Numbered from the stretch's first letter, positions 55,503-64,000 are shown. The stretch is DNA of 64,000 nucleotides from JBHJGS01 sp050331575 (GCA_050331575.1 JBHJGS010000045.1:1-64000), one strand, 5' to 3'. Numbers and translations: made by a program. The notes: generated by a model from the letters alone, not told the origin.

Positions 55503-55521
55503 TCGCTTCGCTTGTCCGCCG

Positions 55522-55594
55522 CCTGCCCGCCCGATCGCAGGCGGGCAGGGTCATCCGATCAATCGCGCTCGCGGTTGATCGGATCATGCCCTAG
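55522..55594 (-). repeat. Two-hairpin dispersed repeat (between gltA and SpoIIAA-like gene)
   Basis: On the minus strand it begins CTAGGGCATGATCCGATCAA, has a 9-base perfect first stem (TCCGATCAA / TTGATCGGA), then TGACCCTGCCCGCC and a second perfect hairpin (TGCCCGCC / GGCGGGCA). It shares its first 15 bases exactly with the copy at 42709. CTAG contains the stop of the SpoIIAA-like gene. Confidence 0.7.
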
Positions 55595-55992
55595 GCGGAG
55601 CCGGTTTCCATCGGGCGCGCGCCGATGAAGGCCCAAGCCGCCTCGTCCTGGTCCGGCTTGAACGGCCGGACTTCAATATCGCTGACCTTGTCGAACAGCT
55701 TCAGCAAGGTCGCAGCAGCCGGCGGCGGGCCGATCACGGCATATTTTTCCAGATGATCAAGCGACCGCATCTGGGCGGTCAGGCTATCCAGACTGAGCCC
55801 CTTGGCTGAGTCCGCCGGCTCAAAATCCTCCAGGATCAGCAGCATATTGACCTTGGATTTCAGGTCGAATTGCTTTTGCAGCACACGCCCCAAGGCTGCC
55901 ATGTCTTCGCCGCGCACATCGGCGGTTACGTGAAAGGCCAGGACATGGTCCTGATCGGTCTTGATCTGGCGGATGGTCTGGGTTTGCAACAT
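55591..55992 (-). CDS. SpoIIAA-like (STAS-related) protein
   Basis: This 133-residue cytoplasmic protein has the alternating helix-strand pattern of the SpoIIAA-like family (DHVLAFHVTADVRGEDM, VNMLLILEDFE, YAVIGPPPAA). Function unknown; related folds bind lipids or act as anti-anti-sigma factors. It sits between two dispersed repeats, exactly where lpxB, lpxI and lpxA lie in many alphaproteobacteria, between gltA and fabZ. Confidence 0.75.
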   Translation of the reverse strand: MLQTQTIRQIKTDQDHVLAFHVTADVRGEDMAALGRVLQKQFDLKSKVNMLLILEDFEPADSAKGLSLDSLTAQMRSLDHLEKYAVIGPPPAAATLLKLFDKVSDIEVRPFKPDQDEAAWAFIGARPMETGSA

Positions 55993-56066
55993 GGGCCGGT
56001 CCTGTGCGTCAGAGGGTTGCGCTGTGGGACCAACGCCGCGCTCCCGGCCGGCGGTTCCCGACCCTG

Positions 56067-56146
56067 GGGCCTTCTCCGATCAATTACGACCGCGCTTGAT
56101 CGGATGAAACGGCCCGCCTGCGACGGTGCGAGCCCCTTTGCTCTAC
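56067..56146 (+). repeat. Two-hairpin dispersed repeat (between SpoIIAA-like gene and fabZ)
   Basis: GGGGCCTTC precedes a 9-base perfect first stem (TCCGATCAA / TTGATCGGA), then TGAAACG, a GCCCGCC-type second hairpin, and the tail CCCCTTTGCTCTAC. CTA at 56143-56145 is the fabZ stop on the minus strand. It aligns best with the copy at 1367-1443. Confidence 0.7.
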
Positions 56147-56598
56147 CCCTCCTTCGGCATCAGCATGGCGGAGATCACCGCTTCGGCGACCTTGGTTCCG
56201 TCCACCGTTGCGGTACAGCCATATTTCCACACATTGCGCTTCTGGCTTTCTTTCTGCACGTCCAGCGCCAGGCGGTCCCCCGGGCTGACCGGCTTGCGAA
56301 ACTTCGCCTTGTCGATGGTCATGAAATAGACCAACGAGCCGTCGGAGTGCGGGCCGAGATGGCTCATGACCAGGGCTGCGCAGGTTTGCGCCATGGCCTC
56401 GATGATCAGCACGCCAGGGAACACCGGCTGGCCGGGAAAATGCCCCTGGAAGAAGGGCTCATTGACCGTGACATTCTTGATCCCGACGCCGCGATCATCG
56501 CCGTTGATCTCGACCAGACGGTCGATCAACAAGAACGGATAGCGGTGCGGGATCTTCTGCATGATCTGCAGAATATCGAGCTGGGCCAGATCAGCCAT
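56143..56598 (-). CDS. fabZ: 3-hydroxyacyl-ACP dehydratase FabZ
   Basis: About 151 residues from MADLAQLDILQ at 56598. The hotdog-fold dehydratase motif PHRYPFLLIDR contains the catalytic His, and GHFPGQPVFPGVLIIEAMAQ contains the second catalytic region. It acts in fatty acid elongation. In most alphaproteobacteria it lies between lpxD and lpxA; here neither is present. Confidence 0.96.
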   Translation of the reverse strand: MADLAQLDILQIMQKIPHRYPFLLIDRLVEINGDDRGVGIKNVTVNEPFFQGHFPGQPVFPGVLIIEAMAQTCAALVMSHLGPHSDGSLVYFMTIDKAKFRKPVSPGDRLALDVQKESQKRNVWKYGCTATVDGTKVAEAVISAMLMPKEG

Positions 56599-56666
56599 GA
56601 TGCGATGGTCCCTTTGCAAACCCGGCCCCGTGGCCGGGCAGATCAGGCAGGCAAATGGTCAGGGGA

Positions 56667-57212
56667 TCAGCTGCGCGAGGGCAGTGCCAACTCAAAGCTG
56701 TCGATTGCGCGGTTGAGCTGATCAATCACCTCGGTGGTGACATCCAAGCCGGCAATGCTTTGTGGAACGAAGGCCTTATCCAATACCATGGTGGCATCGC
56801 GATCTTCCATGATCGTCTTGACGATCGGCCGCAGGGTGCGACGGACCTCTTCATTGGCCTGTTCCAGGGCCAACTGGCCGTCCCGCGCCAATTCCTGCAA
56901 TTCTTTCTGCGCCCGGGCCTCTTTTTGCTGCAGTTCGCGCGCCTGTTGCTGCAAGACTTCCTGGCTCACCACATTGGCGCGGTTGGACAGTTCCTGTGCC
57001 TGGGCCTGCAGATCTTCGGTCAGTTCCCGCCGGCGACGTTCCAGCTCAATCCGAAAGCTCTGCATCTGGCCATAGATATTCTTACCGACTTCGCTTTCCT
57101 TGATGACGCGATCATAGTCCACCAGGATGATGCGAGCGGGCGGGACCTTTTGGGCGAGGGCCGGACCCGCAGCCAATGCGGCGAAGACAATGGCAAAGAG
57201 CAGCTGTTTCAT
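56667..57212 (-). CDS. skp: OmpH/Skp family periplasmic chaperone
   Basis: This 181-residue protein has a signal peptide (first 20 residues, ending ALAQ) and a long coiled-coil middle (roughly residues 45-120, rich in E, Q, R and L), the layout of Skp trimers that carry unfolded outer membrane proteins. Its ATG overlaps the bamA stop (TGATG), so it is coupled to bamA. Confidence 0.92.
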   Translation of the reverse strand: MKQLLFAIVFAALAAGPALAQKVPPARIILVDYDRVIKESEVGKNIYGQMQSFRIELERRRRELTEDLQAQAQELSNRANVVSQEVLQQQARELQQKEARAQKELQELARDGQLALEQANEEVRRTLRPIVKTIMEDRDATMVLDKAFVPQSIAGLDVTTEVIDQLNRAIDSFELALPSRS

Positions 57213-59569
57213 CAGAAGGTTGTTCCTACGTTAAATTGAAGGGTTCTCTCATCGTCAAAGCCGTCCGCCGACTGAAGCGGGAACGCCAAGTCGACCCGGA
57301 ACGGGCCAAACGGCGACTGCCAGGATACCCCGACCCCCACTGACAGACGAAGCTGATTCTCGTCAAATATATTGAGCTGTTCGGCACCGGGGAAAGCATC
57401 CGTATCGGTGTCGAACAGCGACCCGGCGTCGACGAAGGCACTGGCCTGCACGCCCAGTTCGCGCACGGCCTCGCCCAACGGCACGAACAGCTCAGCGGTG
57501 CCAAGATAAAAGGCGTTGCCGCCCAACGGAATGCCGCGGATGATGCTGCCATCGGTGTCGATGCTGAACAGGCGCGGGCCGACGCCGCGATTCTCAAAGC
57601 CGCGGATGCGCGGTCCGCCGAGGAAGAAGGCGTCGTTGGTGCGTACCGGTTCGCCCAGCCCCTCGATGAAGCCGCCTTCGGCGCCCAGACGCAGCACGAA
57701 ACCGAACCACAGGGGCCGGAAATAGTCGATGTCCAAAGAGGTGCGGATGAAATTGATGTCGCCGCCAAGGCCTGCAAGCTGTTGGCCGAGGATCGCGCGC
57801 ACACCCCTGGTCGGCCTCAATGGATTATTTAGGGTATCGTAGAACAGCGAATAGCCCAGCGCGGAGGTCAGGAATTCACCGCCCTGTTGCTGCGCGATGA
57901 TCGACAGGAACGGGCTTGCCGTGACATTGCCGGGGAAATTCCGGTCATCGTTGCGGATCGTGTAGTTCAGCTGCAGACCCAGAAAATCCGCCAACGGCAG
58001 GGCGGTGCGCAGGGATAAGCCGATGCTGGTCTGTTCCAGGACGTTCAGCTGAATACCGCCGACCTCGTTGTCGGTGGAAATCCGGAACACGTCGACGCCG
58101 CCGGCGATGTTGCGGCCGAACAGATAAGGCTCGGTGAAGCTGATGCTGGCTTGGTTGCGGAACCCGGACAAGGACAGGGCGAAGCGCAGATTCTGCCCCT
58201 TGCCCAACCAATTCCGTTGCTCCAGCGCGAAGTTGAACGAAAACCGCTCCAAGTTGGAGAAGGCCGCTCCGAAGGTCAGGCTGCCGGTGGCTTCCTCCTC
58301 CACCGAGACGTCGAGCACCACCCGGTCCTCTTGGGTGCCGGGCAGCTGTTCGACCTCGACTTCTTGGAAGAAGCCCAGTCTCTGGATGCGCTGGCGGGAG
58401 CGTTCCAGCCGGTTCAGGTTGAACGCATCGCCTTCGGCCACTTGCATTTCGCGCCGGATCACGCGGTCCAGCGTGCGGACATTACCGCGGATCTCGACGC
58501 GCTCGACATAGACCCGCGGCGTGCGCTCGACATAGAAGACCAGATCAATGGTGCGGTCCGCGCGGTTACGGCGCGGCCGCACGTCGATATTCACGAAGGC
58601 ATATCCCAGGATGCCGGCGGCGTTGGTCAGATTATCGACGGAATCGGAGATTCGCGTGGCGGAATAGAGCTGGTCGGGACGCACCGCCAAAAAGGCCCGG
58701 AAGGCATCGGGATCAATATCTTTGATCTCACTCTCGATCTTGATGTCGCCGAAGCGGTAGACCTCGCCTTCCTCGACCACGAAGGTGACGATGAAGTCTT
58801 CCCGGTCCGGGGTCAGCTCAGAGACCTGCGAAATCACCCGAAAATCCGCATAGCCTTCGTCGAGATAGAAGTTGCGGAGTTCCTCGGCGTCAAAGGCGAG
58901 CCGGTCTGGATCGTATGTATCAAACGAGGTAAAAAACTTCCAGAAGCGTGCCTCTTCGGAGACGAGCTGATCGCGGAGCTCGCCATCGGAATATTCCCGA
59001 TTGCCGATGAAGTTGATGCGGCGGATCTTCGACTTCGGACCCTCGGCGATTTCGAACACAAGATTGACGCGGTTCTGCGACAGGGTCTCGGCCTTCGGCT
59101 CAACGATGGCGGCGAAGCGGCCCTTGGCCCGATACAGCTCCAAGATGCGCTGCACATCCGCGCGCACCTTGGCCCGCGTATAGACCAGCCGTGGCCTCAG
59201 CTGGATTTCCTCCACCAGCTCGTCATCATCCAGACGGCGGTTGCCTTCAAAGATGATGCGGTTGATAATGGGGTTTTCTTGCACAACCACAAACAGGATA
59301 TTGCCCTGCTGCTGAAGCGCCACATCAGCGAACAGTTCGGTTGCGACAAGCGATTTCAGGCTCTCATTGATCGCGGTCGGATCAAAGCGGTCGCCCGGCC
59401 GGACCGTCAGGTAAGAGATCACGGTGCCGGCCTCGATCCGCTCATTGCCGACCACTTCAATGCGGGCGATGCGGTCGTCCGCCTGGGCGAAACCGGGCAT
59501 TGCGCATGCCCAAGCCACCGCGGCCAGCAAAACTGCCGTCACTCCGATCCGAAAAGCCTTAAAGCGCAC
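57212..59569 (-). CDS. bamA: Outer membrane protein assembly factor BamA
   Basis: This 785-residue protein has a signal peptide, five POTRA repeats (residues about 30-430) and a C-terminal 16-strand barrel ending in Phe. The loop-6 motif IRGFENRGVGP, needed for BamA folding, is present. It is the core of the outer membrane protein insertion machine. rseP lies about 50 bases upstream and skp follows directly. Confidence 0.96.
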   Translation of the reverse strand: MRFKAFRIGVTAVLLAAVAWACAMPGFAQADDRIARIEVVGNERIEAGTVISYLTVRPGDRFDPTAINESLKSLVATELFADVALQQQGNILFVVVQENPIINRIIFEGNRRLDDDELVEEIQLRPRLVYTRAKVRADVQRILELYRAKGRFAAIVEPKAETLSQNRVNLVFEIAEGPKSKIRRINFIGNREYSDGELRDQLVSEEARFWKFFTSFDTYDPDRLAFDAEELRNFYLDEGYADFRVISQVSELTPDREDFIVTFVVEEGEVYRFGDIKIESEIKDIDPDAFRAFLAVRPDQLYSATRISDSVDNLTNAAGILGYAFVNIDVRPRRNRADRTIDLVFYVERTPRVYVERVEIRGNVRTLDRVIRREMQVAEGDAFNLNRLERSRQRIQRLGFFQEVEVEQLPGTQEDRVVLDVSVEEEATGSLTFGAAFSNLERFSFNFALEQRNWLGKGQNLRFALSLSGFRNQASISFTEPYLFGRNIAGGVDVFRISTDNEVGGIQLNVLEQTSIGLSLRTALPLADFLGLQLNYTIRNDDRNFPGNVTASPFLSIIAQQQGGEFLTSALGYSLFYDTLNNPLRPTRGVRAILGQQLAGLGGDINFIRTSLDIDYFRPLWFGFVLRLGAEGGFIEGLGEPVRTNDAFFLGGPRIRGFENRGVGPRLFSIDTDGSIIRGIPLGGNAFYLGTAELFVPLGEAVRELGVQASAFVDAGSLFDTDTDAFPGAEQLNIFDENQLRLSVGVGVSWQSPFGPFRVDLAFPLQSADGFDDERTLQFNVGTTF

Positions 59570-59618
59570 TACTACCCACCCCGTACAAAAAAACCTGAGC
59601 CGTTCCGGAGACTCGTTC

Positions 59619-60722
59619 TTATAAGGACATCAGGTCATTCAGCGTGAGCAGCAGCATCAGCCCCAACACCATGGCCAAGCCGGCGGCGTATCCCCATTCC
59701 TGGACCCTCTCGCTCAATGGCGCCCCCTTCAGCGCCTCAATCGCGTAAAAGAGCAGATGCCCGCCGTCAAGGATCGGGATCGGCAGCAGATTGACTAACC
59801 CCAGATTGATCGAGATCACCGCCAGGAAGGTGACGAAGGTGGCCGCACCCAGGAAGGCTTGCTCGCCGGACAGCTTGGCGATTTTCACCGGTCCGCCAAG
59901 ATCGTCCAGCGAGCGGATCCCCAGAATGATCTGGCGAAGACCCTCCGCCATCAGCCGGACGGTTCGCCCGGTCTGCTCCACGGCTGCGGCCAGGGCGCCG
60001 AATGGGCCATAGCGTTCGGTCTCGCGGGTCTGCGGCACCGGCACGCCGATGCGCCCGAAGGTGTAGCGATTGCCGAAGCGATCCTCCGCCTCAATGGCCT
60101 CCGGCACGATCGTCATGTCCAGTTGGCGGCCCTCCCTCTGAACGGTCAGGTCCAGCGGAACATTGGCGCGCAGGCGGATTTCCTGGATCAGGCCTTCGAA
60201 GCTGTCGATCGGCTGTCCGGCCGCGCGGACGATGCGATCCCCCGGCAAAAGGCCCGCTTCAGCGGCCGGCGATCCGTCTAGAACGTCTGGCACCACCGGC
60301 GGCGTCACCGCCCGACCGACACTGACGAACAAGGCCGCGAACAACAGCACCGCGAACACAAGATTGATCGCCGGCCCCGCCGCAATGATCGCCGCGCGCC
60401 GCCACAGCGGCTGCAGGTGAAAGGCCGAGGCCCGCTCCTCCGGGCTCATCGTGGCGAGGGTCTCCGGGTCAGGCCGGCTGGCCGGGCCCATATCGCCGAA
60501 GAATTTCACATAGCCGCCCAGCGGCAGCGCGCTCAATCGCCAGCGGGTGCCGCGCTTGTCGGTCCAGCCGAACACTTCCGGCCCCATGCCGACGGAAAAC
60601 GTCTCCGCGCGCACCCCCAAAAGCCGGGCAACGAAATAATGGCCCCATTCATGGACGAACAACAGCAGACCGATGGCGAAGCCGAAGGCTGCCAGAGTGA
60701 ATAAGAGACCGGGTGCATCCAT
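59619..60722 (-). CDS. rseP: Site-2 intramembrane protease RseP
   Basis: About 367 residues from the ATG at 60722, with AAGGA upstream. The zinc motif HEWGH is in the first helix, one PDZ domain lies in the middle (LDGSPAAEAGLLPGDRIVR), and the third metal ligand is in NLLPIPILDGGH. It cleaves membrane-bound regulators such as anti-sigma factors and cleared signal peptides. One PDZ domain, not two as in E. coli, is usual in alphaproteobacteria. Confidence 0.95.
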   Translation of the reverse strand: MDAPGLLFTLAAFGFAIGLLLFVHEWGHYFVARLLGVRAETFSVGMGPEVFGWTDKRGTRWRLSALPLGGYVKFFGDMGPASRPDPETLATMSPEERASAFHLQPLWRRAAIIAAGPAINLVFAVLLFAALFVSVGRAVTPPVVPDVLDGSPAAEAGLLPGDRIVRAAGQPIDSFEGLIQEIRLRANVPLDLTVQREGRQLDMTIVPEAIEAEDRFGNRYTFGRIGVPVPQTRETERYGPFGALAAAVEQTGRTVRLMAEGLRQIILGIRSLDDLGGPVKIAKLSGEQAFLGAATFVTFLAVISINLGLVNLLPIPILDGGHLLFYAIEALKGAPLSERVQEWGYAAGLAMVLGLMLLLTLNDLMSL

Positions 60723-60754
60723 CACGTGCGTTCCTTCGTGCCGCGCAGCGGCGC

Positions 60755-61948
60755 CTATTGGGCCGCCTGAGCCAGACGGCCGCGCGCGAACGCGCGGGTT
60801 TCACGATCCAGCGCGATCACCGCGTCCATTGAGCCCAGGGACTGATCGGCAAGCCGGTTGAGGGCCGCCTCGACGATCTCGGTTATCTGCAAGAACGAAA
60901 TCTGGCGGCTTAAGAAGGCATGAACGGCGATTTCGTTGGCGGCGTTCAGCACCGCCGGTGCCGCGCCGCCGGCCTGTAACGCCTCGCGCGCCAGACGCAG
61001 GGCAGGAAAGCGCTGCGCATCCGGTGTCTCGAAATCCAGCCGGTTGAGGGTGGCGAAATCCAGGCGCGGGCTGGGTGTTTCGATTCGGTCCGGCCAGGCC
61101 AGCGCATAAGCGATCGGCGTGCGCATGTCTGGCGTCCCCAATTGCGCCAGAACCGATCCGTCACAATATTCCACCATCGAGTGGATGACCGATTGCGGAT
61201 GCACGACAATCTCTATCTGCGCTTCCTCCACCGGGAACAGATGATAGGCCTCGATCAGTTCCAGCCCCTTGTTCATCATGGTCGCCGAATCCACGGAGAT
61301 CTTCGCCCCCATTGACCAATTGGGATGCTTGACCGCTTGTTCTGGGGTGACATCGGCGAGACTTGCCCGGTCTCGCGTGCGGAACGGCCCGCCCGAAGCC
61401 GTCAGCAAGATGCGGCTGACCTTATCGGCCCGGTCGAAATCGAACACCTGGAAAATGGCATTATGTTCGCTGTCGACCGGCAGCAACGTCGCGCCGTGGC
61501 GGGTCACCGCCTGCATCATCAGGTCGCCCGCACACACCAAACATTCCTTGTTGGCCAGGGCCACTGTAGCGCCTTGCTCCACGGCGGCCAGGGTCGGTGC
61601 CAGCCCCGCGGCGCCGACGATGGCCGCCATGACCCAATCGGTCGGCTGTTGCGCGGCGGAGACCAGGGCATCCTCGCCCGCGGCAATGGCGATACCGGTT
61701 CCCGCCAAAGCCTGCGACAATGCCTCATATTTGTCGGGATTGCCGATCACCGCCAGGTCGGGTCGAAACCGGCGCGCCTGCTCGGCAAGCTTGGCGACAT
61801 TCTCGTGCGCGGTCAGCGCCACCAAATGATAGGCCGCAGGACTGCGCGCGATCAGATCCAGCGTATTGCAGCCGACCGACCCGGTCGAGCCGAGAATGGT
61901 GATCTTTCGGGCGGCGCTGTGGCCGTTCAACTGGGTCGGTGCCGTCAT
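60755..61948 (-). CDS. dxr: 1-deoxy-D-xylulose 5-phosphate reductoisomerase
   Basis: About 397 residues from MTAPTQLNGH at 61948, where the start overlaps the cdsA stop (ATGA). The NADPH motif GSTGSVG, ALANKECLV, LLPVDSEHNAIFQ and the flexible loop SWSMG-like NWSMGAKISVDSATMMNKGLE are present. It makes MEP in non-mevalonate isoprenoid synthesis. Confidence 0.97.
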   Translation of the reverse strand: MTAPTQLNGHSAARKITILGSTGSVGCNTLDLIARSPAAYHLVALTAHENVAKLAEQARRFRPDLAVIGNPDKYEALSQALAGTGIAIAAGEDALVSAAQQPTDWVMAAIVGAAGLAPTLAAVEQGATVALANKECLVCAGDLMMQAVTRHGATLLPVDSEHNAIFQVFDFDRADKVSRILLTASGGPFRTRDRASLADVTPEQAVKHPNWSMGAKISVDSATMMNKGLELIEAYHLFPVEEAQIEIVVHPQSVIHSMVEYCDGSVLAQLGTPDMRTPIAYALAWPDRIETPSPRLDFATLNRLDFETPDAQRFPALRLAREALQAGGAAPAVLNAANEIAVHAFLSRQISFLQITEIVEAALNRLADQSLGSMDAVIALDRETRAFARGRLAQAAQ

Positions 61949-62775
61949 GGTCTCGTCATCATGAAGATAAAGGTGAATAATGCAAGCAGGGGAGCCACGA
62001 ACATCAGGCCATCGACCCGATCCAGAATGCCGCCATGTCCAGGAATGATATGGCCGCTGTCTTTGGCGCCCCAGCGCCGCTTCAAAGCGCTTTCCGCTAT
62101 GTCTCCGATCTGGCTCCAAACCGCCAGGGGCGGTGTCAGCAGCGCCATCCACACCAAGGGCAGCGGCCGCGCCACCGCCCAGGCAAATAGGCTGCCGGCC
62201 AGGGCAAACGCAATCCCCCCGACCAGACCGGACCAGGTCTTGTTCGGACTAATCCGCGGAGCCAGGCGCACGCCGCCGATCGCCCGTCCGACGAAATAGC
62301 CGCCGATATCCGTGCCCCAGACCAGCAGAAACGCCCATAACACCAGCGCCAGACCATCCTCGGTGGTGCGCAGCCACAAGAAGGCGAGAACCGGGATCCA
62401 AATATAGGCGACCGAGCCGCCCAGCCAGACCAGCCGTCGGCGGCGAGCCAGAAGCCCCAGCGCGGCCAGCGCGCCGCCTGTGCTGATCACCACCAGATAC
62501 CAGATCAGAACGCCGCCCCCGGCATCGGCGATCAGAAACAGGGACAAGGCGAAGAAACCGCTGACGGTCAGAAACGTCGCCGGCCAGCCGCCGCTCAACC
62601 GCAGCATGCCGATGAATTCATAGACCATGATCATCGCGCCGATGGCCAAGAAAGCGGCGAATACAAGGCTGCCGAAATAGGCCGCCGCCAGTGCCATTGG
62701 GCCCAGCACCAGAGCGGAGAGAATCCGGCTGATCAATAATGAGCGCGGCGGCGGCGTCTTTAGCGGACGGCTCAC
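61945..62775 (-). CDS. cdsA: Phosphatidate cytidylyltransferase
   Basis: This 276-residue membrane enzyme makes CDP-diacylglycerol for phospholipid synthesis. It has seven or eight helices. The family signature near the C-terminus is complete: SQIGDIAESALKRRWGAKD followed by GHGGILDRVDGL. It starts with GTG at 62775, overlapping the uppS stop (GTGA). Confidence 0.96.
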   Translation of the reverse strand: MSRPLKTPPPRSLLISRILSALVLGPMALAAAYFGSLVFAAFLAIGAMIMVYEFIGMLRLSGGWPATFLTVSGFFALSLFLIADAGGGVLIWYLVVISTGGALAALGLLARRRRLVWLGGSVAYIWIPVLAFLWLRTTEDGLALVLWAFLLVWGTDIGGYFVGRAIGGVRLAPRISPNKTWSGLVGGIAFALAGSLFAWAVARPLPLVWMALLTPPLAVWSQIGDIAESALKRRWGAKDSGHIIPGHGGILDRVDGLMFVAPLLALFTFIFMMTRP

Positions 62776-63500
62776 GAGCGCGCACCGTAGCGCCGTTCCC
62801 GACGGCTGAACTCCTCAATGGCCGAGCTTAAATCGGACTCCGCAAAGTCCGGCCACATCACGTCCAGGAAGACCAGTTCGGCATAGGCGGCCTGCCATAA
62901 CAAGAAATTGGACAAGCGCTTTTCTCCGCTGGTGCGGATCAGCAGATCCGGATCTGGCAGATCAGCGGTGAACAGGTGCCGAGCAATGGTGTCCTCGGTG
63001 ATCGTGGCCGGGTCCAGCAAGCCATCGCGCGCCGCCTTAGCGATCGAGCGGACGGCATCCACGATCTCCGATTGGCTGCCGTAATTCAACGCGATGACCA
63101 ACTGCATGCGGCTATTGCCCAGGGTGCGGCGTTCAGCGGTGTCGATCAGCGCGATAATGTCCGGTGATAGGCGCGTGCGCAGGCCGATGAACCGCACACG
63201 CACGCCGTTGCGGTCTAGTTCATCCACTTCATGTTGGATATAGTGGCGCAGCAGGCCCATCAGATCTTCGATCTCGTCGGGCGGCCGCTTCCAATTCTCC
63301 GACGAGAAGGCGTACAGCGTCAGCACTTCGACGCCGGTCTCCAAGCAGGCGCGCACGGTTCTGCGCACCGCCTCCGCGCCCTGGCGATGGCCGAGCGCGC
63401 GGGGCAGATGTCGGCGCTTCGCCCAGCGGCCATTGCCATCCATGATGATGGCAATGTGCCGCGGTGGCAGCGTCAGAGTCTCTTGCTTGGCCGGGATCAT
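62772..63500 (-). CDS. uppS: Undecaprenyl diphosphate synthase (isoprenyl transferase)
   Basis: This 242-residue cis-prenyltransferase makes the C55 carrier for cell wall synthesis. IIMDGNGRWAKRR contains the catalytic Asp. YAFSSENWKRP, ALNYGSQSEIVDA, LIRTSGEKRLSNFLLWQ and ELVFLDVMWPDF are all standard. GGAAGG precedes the start. It follows frr. Confidence 0.97.
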   Translation of the reverse strand: MIPAKQETLTLPPRHIAIIMDGNGRWAKRRHLPRALGHRQGAEAVRRTVRACLETGVEVLTLYAFSSENWKRPPDEIEDLMGLLRHYIQHEVDELDRNGVRVRFIGLRTRLSPDIIALIDTAERRTLGNSRMQLVIALNYGSQSEIVDAVRSIAKAARDGLLDPATITEDTIARHLFTADLPDPDLLIRTSGEKRLSNFLLWQAAYAELVFLDVMWPDFAESDLSSAIEEFSRRERRYGARS

Positions 63501-63529
63501 CAGCGTTGACCTTCCAGTGCCGGCCTGGA

Positions 63530-64000
63530 TCAGACCTGCATGATCTCCTTTTCCTTCTGCGTCAGCAAGTCGTCGATCTTGCCAATAGTTTTGTCGGTCA
63601 TGCTCTGGACCTCGTCTGACAGGCGTTTATGATCGTCTTTGCCGATATCGCCGTTTTTCTCTGCCTTTTTCAGCGCATCCATGCCGTCGCGCCGGACGTT
63701 GCGCACGGAGATGCGCGCCTGCTCGGCATATTTTCCGGCCATCTTGGCCAGATCACGGCGGCGTTCTTCGTTCAGTTCCGGCACCGGGATGCGCACAGTC
63801 TGGCCGTCGATCATCGGATTGAGACCCAGACCGGAATTGCGAATCGCCTTCTCCACGGCGGAGACATTGTTCTGGTCCCAAACCTGAACCGTCAGCATCC
63901 GCGGCTCCGGCACCGTGATCGAGCCGACCTGGGCGATCGGCATCGATGCCCCGTAAACATCCACCTGGATTGGATCGAGCAGCCCGGTGTTGGCGCGGCC
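63530..64000 (-). CDS. frr: Ribosome recycling factor (5' end beyond window)
   Basis: About 156 C-terminal residues of RRF are present; the frame runs off the right edge with GRANTGLLDPIQVDVYG as its first visible residues, so the first 30 or so codons are missing. The motifs VPEPRML, IPVPELNEERRRDL and the closing LTQKEKEIMQV are typical. It splits post-termination ribosomes with EF-G. Confidence 0.96.
   Translation of the reverse strand, partial: GRANTGLLDPIQVDVYGASMPIAQVGSITVPEPRMLTVQVWDQNNVSAVEKAIRNSGLGLNPMIDGQTVRIPVPELNEERRRDLAKMAGKYAEQARISVRNVRRDGMDALKKAEKNGDIGKDDHKRLSDEVQSMTDKTIGKIDDLLTQKEKEIMQV

Noticed and set aside
1..64000. CRISPR array, prophage or toxin-antitoxin system
   Set aside because: No regularly spaced direct repeats, phage structural genes or typical toxin-antitoxin pairs were seen.

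Overview
The window is chromosomal DNA of a high-GC alphaproteobacterium. The evidence is gene order: pepN-radA-cvpA; the full complex I run nuoA to nuoN followed by coaX, ribonuclease J, methylmalonyl-CoA epimerase and a DUF1467 protein; pyrG-secG-tpiA-ppiD-trpE, then trpGDC-moaC-moeA-lexA-comEC-gltX-gltA; and fabZ-skp-bamA-rseP-dxr-cdsA-uppS-frr. All are arrangements typical of that class. I cannot place it below class from sequence alone.

Layout. 1-140: tail of an IS630-type transposase. 263-6136: an exported esterase with a VPxPA-type sorting tail, then cvpA, radA and pepN on the minus strand. 6262-9542: an SLC13-type transporter and a flavin monooxygenase on the plus strand. 9647-12754: an accessory patch with a broken subclass B1 metallo-beta-lactamase, an exported FG-GAP repeat protein and a lone fabD. 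12755-13086: a gene-free stretch with a strong plus-strand terminator and a possible small RNA. 13087-31637: one long minus-strand run, nuoA-N plus coaX-rnj-mce-DUF1467. Four non-canonical small genes sit inside it: an exported NTF2-like protein between nuoD and nuoE, and three tiny membrane proteins between nuoE and nuoF, all coupled by start-stop overlaps. 32056-32132: tRNA-Asp. 32198-36242: M20 peptidase, SRAP protein, PHP phosphoesterase and SOUL protein. 36319-39144: pyrG, secG and tpiA. 39297-49608: ppiD, trpE, then trpG-D-C-moaC-moeA, split by two minus-strand genes, one of which is a catalytically dead P1B-type ATPase. 49657-55502: lexA with its own promoter and SOS box, a comEC broken by an in-frame TGA, gltX and gltA. 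55591-64000: a SpoIIAA-like gene, then the envelope cluster fabZ-skp-bamA-rseP-dxr-cdsA-uppS-frr.

The most interesting points are: (a) the envelope cluster has the usual flanking genes but none of lpxD, lpxA, lpxI or lpxB, so lipid A may be absent or encoded elsewhere; (b) the pseudo-P-type ATPase that keeps the 4+2+2 membrane layout but has lost the TGE, CPC, DKTGT and GDGxND motifs; (c) the chain of small coupled genes inside the complex I operon; (d) a family of two-hairpin palindromic repeats of about 75-85 bases placed at gene 3' ends, whose terminal CTAG or CTA often supplies the TAG stop codon of the neighbouring gene; (e) two decayed genes, the B1 metallo-beta-lactamase and comEC.

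Most of the window is core metabolism: respiration (nuo, gltA), tryptophan, CTP and isoprenoid synthesis, molybdenum cofactor, envelope assembly, and DNA repair and recombination (radA, lexA, SRAP, comEC).
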